DNA of 7,994 bases from Clostridia bacterium (GTDB taxonomy: Bacteria; Bacillota; Clostridia; Christensenellales; Borkfalkiaceae). Shown piece after piece: positions 1 to 4,929 of the stretch. Within the stretch, counting starts at the first letter, position 1; every line of letters starts with the position of its first letter. The notes under the pieces were generated by a model. The model saw only the letters and a list, made by a program, of their open reading frames with translations, was not told the DNA's origin and searched no databases. The DNA is taken from positions 1-7,994 of the forward strand of contig JAIDFD010000218.1 in NCBI GenBank assembly GCA_029054485.1, written 5' to 3'. The position numbers and the translations under genes are program-made.

Positions 1-35
1 AAATACAAATATTCCCTTAAAAATTTTAAGGGAAT
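1..35 (-). terminator. Intrinsic terminator downstream of the Asp23-family gene
   Basis: Bases 11-35 form a perfect inverted repeat: 12-base arms (ATTCCCTTAAAA and TTTTAAGGGAAT) around one central base. Read on the minus strand, the hairpin is followed by an ATTTGTATTT tail that is rich in T. It begins 12 bases beyond the stop codon of the Asp23-family gene at 47-49, which fits transcription termination there. The stem is AT-rich apart from a GGG/CCC block, and the T tract is interrupted, so termination may be partial and allow some readthrough into whatever lies beyond the window. Confidence 0.65.
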
Positions 36-46
36 AACGTAATATT

Positions 47-382
47 TTACAATGCCGAATTTTCGGGGAAATTTACGTCCTGAATATGAACGTCAACCTT
101 CGCAACCTTATATTTCGTCATCGACTCGACGTTGTGCTTTATGGATTGCTGAATTCTGAAAGCGAGCGAGGGTACGTTATATGTTGCGTCCACCTTTACG
201 CTTATATCAGCAATAATTCCTTGTTTATCGAAATTGAGTTTTATACCCCTGTTCTTTGTGTTGAGAAGGGAAACCCCGTCAACCTCTTCGATAGCAAGCG
301 AAACTATACCGCTGACTATGCCGGAGTTATAGGTGATTTTTCCTTTCTGCGTAGACGTGGGGTCATGCCTTATGTGTGCCAT
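47..382 (-). CDS. Asp23/Gls24 (DUF322) family protein, YqhY-like
   Basis: This 111-residue protein has the usual length and pattern of the Asp23/Gls24 family: an N-terminal GKITYNSGIV segment leading to IEEVDGVSLL (residues about 15-40), and a C-terminal stretch with alternating beta pattern, FRIQQSIKHNVESMT, then VAKVDVHIQDVNF (about 75-105). There is no signal peptide or membrane segment, so it is cytoplasmic. Family members are linked to envelope stress or membrane association in staphylococci, and B. subtilis YqhY is linked to fatty-acid synthesis control. Position after spoIIIAH matches B. subtilis, where yqhY lies a little further on, after accB and accC and just before nusB; the acc genes are absent here. 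The ATG at 380-382 has a good AAGGAG site at 389-394. Its own promoter-like sequence lies at 401-429, so it need not depend on sporulation transcription. The exact role here is inferred from family and position only. Confidence 0.9.
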   Translation of the reverse strand: MAHIRHDPTSTQKGKITYNSGIVSGIVSLAIEEVDGVSLLNTKNRGIKLNFDKQGIIADISVKVDATYNVPSLAFRIQQSIKHNVESMTKYKVAKVDVHIQDVNFPENSAL

Positions 383-400
383 ATTTTTCTCCTTAACGTA

Positions 401-429
401 AGTATAACACAGTATTTTTAAATTTGCAA
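401..429 (-). promoter_or_regulatory. Sigma-A-like promoter for the Asp23-family gene
   Basis: On the minus strand a -35-like TTGCAA (424-429) is followed after 17 bases by TATACT (401-406). TATACT matches 5 of 6 bases of TATAAT and is preceded by TGT, giving an extended -10 (TGnTATACT). Predicted transcription starts near 394-396, right at the AAGGAG ribosome site, so the leader would be only about a dozen bases. It sits in the 56-base gap between spoIIIAH and the Asp23 gene. This would uncouple a housekeeping-type gene from the mother-cell operon upstream. Confidence 0.5.
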
Positions 430-438
430 CTTACAAAC

Positions 439-924
439 TTAAATTTGTGAATAAACAGGCATAATTATTACGTTGCCGGGTTTTACGTTCGCTTCTTTGG
501 AAAGGCAATAGTAAATTGCGACCGCAGTGTTTGCGTCAAGTTCGTTGGAATTAATGAAAACGTTTACGTTATCTGAATCCATACCTATAGAAACAACCGC
601 GTCTGCAAAGCCTCTCGACTTAATCATGGTTTCAAGAACAAGTTCTTTTTCCATAATTTCAACTAACTTCATTTTCATATCAACTGCTTCATTGTACTTT
701 TCGCTACCTTCTTCATAGAGTGCGATGATGCTGTCAAGCTGAACAAGCTCTTCGCTTCTTGTGGTAGTTCTTTCCGAACGGTATGTAGCAAAATAGTTTG
801 CTGTAGCAACAGCCGTGTCGCCGGTGGCAACTCTGGTCTTTGCAAGCAGTACGTTTAAAACTGCCGTTAAAGCGAGTAAAAATACGAGTGATGACATTAC
901 GATGATTTTTTTCTTTTTAGTCAT
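439..924 (-). CDS. spoIIIAH: Stage III sporulation protein AH (SpoIIIAH)
   Basis: Last gene of the spoIIIA operon. SpoIIIAH is a mother-cell protein whose outer domain, a ring-building motif related to YscJ/FliF, binds forespore SpoIIQ across the intermembrane space and forms part of the feeding-tube channel. Visible here are a basic N terminus (MTKKKK), one membrane segment at about residues 7-28, a charged helical linker (about 50-100), and the ring-building domain at about 85-161, including MIKSRGFADAVVSI and the conserved ending VKPGNVIIMPV. At 161 residues it is shorter than the roughly 218-residue B. subtilis protein; the loss is mainly in the linker. The ATG at 922-924 has a strong AAGGAG (931-936) that overlaps the spoIIIAG stop codon. 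It is the only internal gene of the operon with a clear ribosome site. Confidence 0.95.
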   Translation of the reverse strand: MTKKKKIIVMSSLVFLLALTAVLNVLLAKTRVATGDTAVATANYFATYRSERTTTRSEELVQLDSIIALYEEGSEKYNEAVDMKMKLVEIMEKELVLETMIKSRGFADAVVSIGMDSDNVNVFINSNELDANTAVAIYYCLSKEANVKPGNVIIMPVYSQI

Positions 925-934
925 AAATTTCTCC

Positions 935-1294
935 TTATACAGTCATTGAATAGATTGCAATAATATTTTTTTGAATGTTTAACGCAGTAGAAACAGCGTT
1001 TAAAATGTTACTTCTGGTCATTAAATTGTTTGCACCGTCGCAAACTATGACTACACCGAGGATTTCTCCATCGTTTTCCGAAATCATTACGTCCGTTGCT
1101 CCCACTCCTTCTATACTGCTTAAAATCCCCATCAGCTTGACCTCCGTCACGCTTTTCTGGGTATCGGTTACGGAAACTTGGGACGACTTTGAGCTTTTGT
1201 TAATAAAATAAACGGCGCCAATAAGTATTGCAATAAGCAAGACTACTATGATTATTTTTTTATTCTCTTTCACGTAATCAAGGACTTTTCGCAT
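935..1294 (-). CDS. spoIIIAG: Stage III sporulation protein AG (SpoIIIAG), minimal form
   Basis: SpoIIIAG forms a large oligomeric ring in the intermembrane space of the engulfed forespore. This copy has a short cytoplasmic start (residues 1-12), one membrane segment (about 13-31), a linker (32-50), and a compact ring-building domain (51-119). The family hallmarks are the segment LSSIEGVGATDVMI (about 58-71) and GVVIVCDGANN...ILNAVSTALNI (80-107). At 119 residues it is about half the roughly 229 residues of the B. subtilis protein. The two halves of the domain are joined by only a few residues (SENDGEIL), so the insertion that forms the beta-triangle in B. subtilis seems to be missing. The start at 1294 keeps the membrane segment intact and overlaps the spoIIIAF end by 17 bases. 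No Shine-Dalgarno is visible, so coupling to AF translation is likely. Confidence 0.92.
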   Translation of the reverse strand: MRKVLDYVKENKKIIIVVLLIAILIGAVYFINKSSKSSQVSVTDTQKSVTEVKLMGILSSIEGVGATDVMISENDGEILGVVIVCDGANNLMTRSNILNAVSTALNIQKNIIAIYSMTV

Positions 1295-1712
1295 ATACTG
1301 TTATATTTATATAACCAAGCTGTTCCAAATATTCATAAATATCTTCGATTAATTTATTATTTTGCGAAACTGTCTGCACGCTTACGCTTTCAACAGTAAA
1401 ATTGACCCCGTCATATACCACGTTTACATTACACACGCACTCTTCTTCAAATTCGCTGTACAAAAGCTTTTCCAGACTGCCGCTCTGGTTTTTTGAATAA
1501 ACGGTTGCCACATACTCGGTATCGTAAATAGCTTCGCCTTGCGATGATGTTTTTATTTTGAATATACCCGTTATCGGCTGGATAAGCACGAGGATACACG
1601 CCATACGCATAACGAATACTATCGTCTTATTAAGTTTGCCCTGCGGAATTATCAGCGAAACTATAACTGATAAAAAAATAACCGCCGCCGCCGTCAAAAG
1701 ATAGGTTTTCAT
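1278..1712 (-). CDS. spoIIIAF: Stage III sporulation protein AF (SpoIIIAF)
   Basis: A 144-residue membrane protein of the SpoIIIA complex. Two hydrophobic helices lie at about residues 3-22 and 29-50, with PQGKLNK between them, followed by a soluble domain (about 60-144) that resembles a ring-building motif: helix SGSLEKLLYSEFEEE, strand NVNVVYDGVNFTVESVSV, helix KLIEDIYEYLEQL, strand INITVYA. It is shorter than the roughly 206-residue B. subtilis protein. The open frame extends upstream to 1949 but that part only mirrors spoIIIAE in another frame; the ATG at 1710-1712 overlaps the AE stop as ATGA and places the first membrane helix at the N terminus, so I chose it. No good ribosome site precedes it, suggesting stop-start coupling. 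Two adjacent cysteines (92 and 94, in ECVCN) lie in the soluble domain and could form a disulfide in the intermembrane space, which is speculative. Confidence 0.92.
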   Translation of the reverse strand: MKTYLLTAAAVIFLSVIVSLIIPQGKLNKTIVFVMRMACILVLIQPITGIFKIKTSSQGEAIYDTEYVATVYSKNQSGSLEKLLYSEFEEECVCNVNVVYDGVNFTVESVSVQTVSQNNKLIEDIYEYLEQLGYINITVYAKSP

Positions 1713-2890
1713 ATAAAACTGTTTGCCGAATTTATTATAAGCATAATGATCAGTGCGTACATAAACGCCACCGTCAGAAGTCCCGCTATAAAGTACTCGA
1801 TATCCTTTGACAGGTCTGACAGCAGATTGTAAAGTGTATTTTCCCCTATTGGCTGGACTATCGCACCGACAAGCTTCAAAATCAAAGAAAATGCCGCCAA
1901 AAGAATTATGGGACCCAAAATCTCGAACAACAGCAGGACAAGCCCGCATATTCCCACCGAACTTTTAATTAAAAGCCCCGCCGAGGTCAGCATATCAAAG
2001 CCGCTAGATAAAAAGTTTCCCACTATCGGCACCGAGTTGCTCACCGCATATTTAGTGGCTTTGAACAAAATACCGTCAAAAAGCGAGGACGCGGAACTTT
2101 GCGCGGTTATAAAAATACTGAATACCGTAACCGTTATGCCTATAACCCACTTCATTATGCTTTTTACAAGCGCGGTTACGCCGGTAAAGGACATCTGGGA
2201 ATTTAATTTGGACATAAAATTCAGTATTATAACCGTAATAGTCGCAGGGAATATAAATCCGCTAATTATTTCGATTGCACCGCTTGATAAAAAAATTGCA
2301 GACGGCTGATAAATTGCCGCAGTGCTTGTCCCTCCTGTAAGAACGGTCAGAGTTGCCAGTATGGGCGTTATAATTTCAATCTGTCTCTTTACGCTGTCAA
2401 TGCAGGATATGCAGTCGGAAATTATCCCCACAAGCATAGACGCTAGTAAAAGTATTATCAGCGAATAACACGCAAGATGGACTATTTTTGAGGTGGATTT
2501 ACCCAATAAATTGCCTTCTGCCGAGCTTACTACCGCCGACAGAAGCGCTATTGCGGTTATTTCCGCAAATACGGGTATGAGTGTTATTATGTTTTTGAAA
2601 ATTACCGAAAGCAGTTCGCTGATTAATCCGCCGTAGTCGGTGTTTAGATTTCCGTTGATTAAATATTCTACAATTTCGGACGCGGTACTGCCGAAATTGT
2701 AGAGATAACTGTTTGAGTTGTCGTCCAGATATTTTTGCAGCTCAGACAAATCCAAATCTTCCAAAAGGTCGGATATACTTTCATTCAACTGCTCGCCGCC
2801 GGCATCGGCAACCGCAGTGACGCCGCCTATCGCGGCAACAAAAACCGCGCAGGCAATTAAAAAAATCAGTATAATAACCCGCTTTTTTAT
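1709..2890 (-). CDS. spoIIIAE: Stage III sporulation protein AE (SpoIIIAE), non-canonical start proposed
   Basis: Large polytopic membrane protein of the SpoIIIA complex, with a signal sequence, an acidic extracytoplasmic stretch, and about seven hydrophobic helices (near residues 101-123, 137-160, 173-192, 205-227, 247-268, 312-341 and 368-389). A conserved stretch IYQPSAIFLSSGAIEI lies at about 193-208. The start is unusual. The only ATG/GTG/TTG in frame is the ATG at 2972-2974, which adds 28 polar and basic residues and overlaps spoIIIAD by 88 bases with no clear ribosome site. I instead propose the ATA at 2888-2890. It overlaps the AD stop as ATAA, like the ATGA and TGATG junctions nearby; it is followed at once by KKRVIILIFLIACAVFVAA, a classic signal peptide; and it gives 393 residues, close to the roughly 399 of B. 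subtilis. Weak GAG sits 6-8 bases upstream. A sequence error changing ATG to ATA would look the same. Confidence 0.9.
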   Translation of the reverse strand: MKKRVIILIFLIACAVFVAAIGGVTAVADAGGEQLNESISDLLEDLDLSELQKYLDDNSNSYLYNFGSTASEIVEYLINGNLNTDYGGLISELLSVIFKNIITLIPVFAEITAIALLSAVVSSAEGNLLGKSTSKIVHLACYSLIILLLASMLVGIISDCISCIDSVKRQIEIITPILATLTVLTGGTSTAAIYQPSAIFLSSGAIEIISGFIFPATITVIILNFMSKLNSQMSFTGVTALVKSIMKWVIGITVTVFSIFITAQSSASSLFDGILFKATKYAVSNSVPIVGNFLSSGFDMLTSAGLLIKSSVGICGLVLLLFEILGPIILLAAFSLILKLVGAIVQPIGENTLYNLLSDLSKDIEYFIAGLLTVAFMYALIIMLIINSANSFI

Positions 2891-3279
2891 ACCAGCTCGA
2901 TAAGCGACACTATGATTTTGTATGTACTGTTTAGTATCGGGACGGATACTACGAAGATAATTATTTTTCCGCATAAAACCAGCTTGTCCGCAGTGCTTTC
3001 AAAACCAAGTTCTTTAACCGAACTTGCAGTAAGCTCCACAAGGAAACCTATTCCTATAATTTTAAAAATTATTCTTACTATATCGTTATCTATTCCCGCG
3101 CCTTCGGTAAACGATTTAATGAACTCTACGCTCTCGGTCAGATAGTCGAAAGCGTATAAAAACATTATGATACCGCCGGCGGTAAGACATAGGGGCACTA
3201 ACTCGGACTTATGGTTTTTTAAAATTAAGGCGCAAACCGCGGTAATTGCGGCAATACAGCACAGGCGTAATATGTACAT
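2887..3279 (-). CDS. spoIIIAD: Stage III sporulation protein AD (SpoIIIAD)
   Basis: A 130-residue integral membrane protein, close to the usual length of about 133. Four hydrophobic segments are visible, at about residues 3-20, 27-45, 68-86 and 103-127, with the family-typical stretches FIKSFTEGAGID (about 53-65) and ELTASSVKELGFESTADKLVLCGK (about 80-103). SpoIIIAC and SpoIIIAD resemble each other and are thought to form the membrane platform of the SpoIIIA apparatus, by analogy with secretion-system export proteins. The ATG at 3277-3279 shares its A with the TGA stop of spoIIIAC (TGATG), and no Shine-Dalgarno precedes it, so translation is probably coupled. Its own stop TAA overlaps the proposed ATA start of spoIIIAE. 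Confidence 0.95.
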   Translation of the reverse strand: MYILRLCCIAAITAVCALILKNHKSELVPLCLTAGGIIMFLYAFDYLTESVEFIKSFTEGAGIDNDIVRIIFKIIGIGFLVELTASSVKELGFESTADKLVLCGKIIIFVVSVPILNSTYKIIVSLIELV

Positions 3280-3476
3280 CAGAAAATGTCAAAAAGTTGC
3301 CTGATCTGGGTAAACAGGTCGGCTATCATAGAGATTACTACCGTCAGGACTATAATTAATCCGACAAGACTGACAACGGTTGCGATGTCGTCCCTATCTG
3401 ATTTTTTCAAGACCTGACAAATTATTGTTACGATTATGCCGACAACGGCAATTTTAAAAATTATACTTATATCCAT
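3279..3476 (-). CDS. spoIIIAC: Stage III sporulation protein AC (SpoIIIAC)
   Basis: A 65-residue, two-helix membrane protein of the usual length (about 65-68). Helices at about residues 4-22 and 33-56 are separated by the polar turn KKSDRDD (24-30), a hallmark of the family. It resembles the first half of SpoIIIAD and is expected to act with it in the mother-cell-facing membrane of the engulfed forespore. The ATG at 3474-3476 overlaps the TAA stop of spoIIIAB by one base (TAATG) and the gene ends with TGATG into spoIIIAD. There is no separate ribosome site at either junction. Confidence 0.95.
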   Translation of the reverse strand: MDISIIFKIAVVGIIVTIICQVLKKSDRDDIATVVSLVGLIIVLTVVISMIADLFTQIRQLFDIF

Positions 3477-3901
3477 TAAGCTAAAAGGACGGCTACCATT
3501 ACCCCGAGAAGAAAAAATATTTTCACATAAAGCGAACTGTATTTTTTGTAATCGGCGTAGCTTTCTTCCTTATATTTTTTCAAGGTTTGCTTCCTTTCGT
3601 TAAGGTAGTCCACCTGCGAAAGTGCGTCTGTTTTACCTAAATTCTGAACATAGTCCCTTACCGCCGCATCATCCGCGCCTTTTAAAACGCACTCGCCGTT
3701 TAAAATTTTAGGCACAAATTTAAAAGGCGCCGCGATGGTATCTATGGACGAACGCGAAAATTTCAAGGTGAGAATGAGTTGTTCGTTAAATTCGTACAGC
3801 TCGGAAAATATCTGCATTCTCTTCTTTTTATTTGCCGACAAAAACACGCCTATCGAGGTCGTCAGCGCCACCACAGCGATAAGTATCAAAATTTTTATCA
3901 T
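3476..3901 (-). CDS. spoIIIAB: Stage III sporulation protein AB (SpoIIIAB)
   Basis: A 141-residue protein with a hydrophobic helix at each end (about 3-20 and 124-141) and a charged, largely helical middle (about 25-122) in which IFSELYEFNEQLILTLKFSRSSI matches the SpoIIIAB pattern. In the family this is a type II secretion GspF-like fold that probably links the ATPase SpoIIIAA to the membrane platform. It is a little shorter than the roughly 171 residues of B. subtilis. The ATG at 3899-3901 lies inside the end of spoIIIAA, giving a 74-base overlap. This start is preferred because it is the only one that retains the N-terminal membrane helix; no Shine-Dalgarno is visible within 20 bases, so coupling to AA translation is likely. 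Confidence 0.93.
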   Translation of the reverse strand: MIKILILIAVVALTTSIGVFLSANKKKRMQIFSELYEFNEQLILTLKFSRSSIDTIAAPFKFVPKILNGECVLKGADDAAVRDYVQNLGKTDALSQVDYLNERKQTLKKYKEESYADYKKYSSLYVKIFFLLGVMVAVLLA

Positions 3902-4733
3902 ATATAATCGGTTGTCTGCCCACTCCCGTAAGCTTTACGTAGTATTCAAAAGGAAGGCTCTTCAGATTTTCTTCGCGTTCTGTATGCGAAGATGCAATCA
4001 CGCATATTCCGCAGTTGACCGCATAGTATACCGCTTCTACGTCCTCATTGCCGTACAACTCGTCCGTTATAATAACATCGGGCTTCATTGCTCTTATCGC
4101 GCTTGCGATAGCACTTTTTTTATTGCAAGAACGGATAACGTCTACCCGATCTCCCAAATCAAAGCCATTGCCTTCACCGTCCGTTGCCGAAATTTCATTG
4201 CGCTCGTCAAACACCAAAACGTTGCATTTATGCGTTTTTCCAAGAGTTGTGGCAATATCGCGCAACATTGTGGTTTTGCCTAAACCGGGTTTGGAATACA
4301 GTAAAGTACTATGCAAACTGTCTGAAAACAGTTTTTTAACTATAAAATCGGCGCAACCGACAATATCGTGAGGTATTCTTATATTTATTGAAGTTATATT
4401 TTTAATGGCAATAATTTCACTGCTGTTTGTGACGTACTCGCCGGCAATTCCTATTCTAATTCCGTGGCCTACCGTAATAAATCCGCTCTTCATCTGTTCG
4501 GTATAGTTGTATATACAGCCGCCGGTAGCATTGTTAATTATTGGCGCAATATCGCCAACGGTCAGACCACCTCTCCCGCACTCGCTTACACCGAATGGAT
4601 TTAAATATTTATATTCCCCCTTATACTCAACTATTACAGGCTGTCCTTTTCTGATTCTGATTTCCGACAGGTAATTAAGATTGATATTTGACAGTGCTTG
4701 TCTAATATCTGCGGGTAAAAAGTATAAATCCAT
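3828..4733 (-). CDS. spoIIIAA: Stage III sporulation protein AA (SpoIIIAA), ATPase
   Basis: First gene of the operon, encoding the cytoplasmic ATPase thought to power the SpoIIIA apparatus in the mother cell; it is related to type II/IV secretion ATPases. Length is 301 residues, close to the roughly 307 of B. subtilis. Visible motifs: the N-terminal PADIRQAL (7-14) and EIRIRKGQPV (24-33), the GIRIGIAGEYV segment (91-101), a Walker A loop KPGLGKTTMLRD (148-159), the VFDERNEI segment (174-181), a Walker B PDVIITDE (218-225), and IASSHTE (246-252). All catalytic residues appear present. The last 20 or so residues (from IIYDKN) are encoded in DNA that also encodes the start of spoIIIAB. The ATG at 4731-4733 has AAGG only one base upstream, too close to be an efficient ribosome site, so initiation is probably weak. 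A sigma-E-like promoter candidate lies about 33 bases upstream. Confidence 0.96.
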   Translation of the reverse strand: MDLYFLPADIRQALSNINLNYLSEIRIRKGQPVIVEYKGEYKYLNPFGVSECGRGGLTVGDIAPIINNATGGCIYNYTEQMKSGFITVGHGIRIGIAGEYVTNSSEIIAIKNITSINIRIPHDIVGCADFIVKKLFSDSLHSTLLYSKPGLGKTTMLRDIATTLGKTHKCNVLVFDERNEISATDGEGNGFDLGDRVDVIRSCNKKSAIASAIRAMKPDVIITDELYGNEDVEAVYYAVNCGICVIASSHTEREENLKSLPFEYYVKLTGVGRQPIIYDKNFDTYRCGGADDLDRRVFVGK

Positions 4734-4765
4734 ACCTTAACTTATTTGTACAAATTGCAAATTAG

Positions 4766-4795
4766 AACGTATGTTATTTAACAAATTAAAAAAGC
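4766..4795 (-). promoter_or_regulatory. Candidate sigma-E promoter for the spoIIIA operon
   Basis: On the minus strand CATACGTT (4766-4773) matches 7 of 8 positions of the sigma-E -10 consensus CATACAnT. A weaker -35-like GCTTTTT (4789-4795) lies 15 bases upstream and matches 5 of 7 positions of KMATATT. Transcription would start near 4759, giving a leader of about 26 bases. In B. subtilis the spoIIIA operon is transcribed by mother-cell sigma E, which is why I searched for this pattern. The region is very AT-rich, so a chance match is possible. Confidence 0.4.
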
Positions 4796-4809
4796 ACCCG
4801 AAAAAGGGC

Positions 4810-4839
4810 TTGACAAAATGTCGAATTTTGTAGTTTAAT
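4810..4839 (+). promoter_or_regulatory. Sigma-A promoter for the surface protein gene
   Basis: A perfect -35 TTGACA (4810-4815) is separated by 18 bases from TTTAAT (4834-4839), which matches 5 of 6 bases of TATAAT. Transcription would start near 4846, leaving a leader of about 84 bases before the ATG at 4930. The promoter lies back to back with the spoIIIA candidate, 14 bases from its -35-like box, so binding at one could affect the other. Confidence 0.7.
4813..4831. promoter_or_regulatory. Operator-like 19-bp palindrome in the promoter spacer
   Basis: ACAAAATGTCGAATTTTGT is a perfect inverted repeat with 7-base arms (ACAAAAT and ATTTTGT) around GTCGA. It begins inside the -35 hexamer of the surface-gene promoter and fills most of the spacer, ending three bases before the -10. 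A dimeric repressor bound here would block RNA polymerase. Arm length and spacing resemble operators of helix-turn-helix dimers, but I do not recognise a specific regulator and no regulator gene is in the window. Confidence 0.45.
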
Positions 4840-4914
4840 ATACATTAAGTTAATATATACAATTTACCAAATTTTGGCAATTTATGTATGTTTGACTTAT
4901 TAAGAAAGGTTAGA

Positions 4915-4926
4915 ATGACGGCGTAA
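4915..4926 (+). other. Minimal leader ORF (Met-Thr-Ala-stop) before the surface protein gene
   Basis: ATGACGGCGTAA is preceded by AAGAAAGG (its AAAGG core at 4905-4909) five bases upstream of the ATG, the best ribosome site in this leader. The stop codon ends three bases before the ATG of the 757-residue surface protein, whose own upstream sequence has no good Shine-Dalgarno at normal spacing. Ribosomes may therefore load at the mini-ORF and reinitiate on the main gene. This is inferred from spacing alone; the same AAAGG might serve the main start poorly from 20 bases away. Confidence 0.4.
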
Positions 4927-4929
4927 CAA

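Noticed and set aside
86..421. Plus-strand open frame opposite the Asp23-family gene
   Set aside because: It mirrors a conserved family gene that has its own ribosome site; the predicted product has no recognisable features.
1713..1949. Upstream extension of the spoIIIAF frame with a possible start at 1949
   Set aside because: This stretch lies wholly inside the end of spoIIIAE in another frame, has an unconvincing composition, and would bury the N-terminal membrane helix of AF. The ATG at 1712 overlaps the AE stop as ATGA.
3735..4283. Long plus-strand open frame opposite spoIIIAA and spoIIIAB
   Set aside because: It is antisense to two well-conserved genes, has no recognisable domain, and its openness follows from the codon use of the opposite strand.
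4867..4877. Palindrome CCAAATTTTGG in the leader of the surface-protein gene
   Set aside because: Only 5-base arms in very AT-rich DNA; too short to separate from chance and too weak for a terminator or riboswitch stem.
4883..4911. Second sigma-E-like -10 (CATACATA on the minus strand near 4883-4890)
   Set aside because: The -10 is good, but the sequence 14-15 bases upstream matches the -35 consensus at only about 3 of 7 positions, and the leader would be about 150 bases. The candidate nearer to spoIIIAA fits better.
4741..4929. Riboswitch or attenuator in the divergent intergenic region
   Set aside because: No strong GC stems, no terminator-like hairpin and no recognisable aptamer core; only promoters, the palindrome and the mini-ORF are supported.
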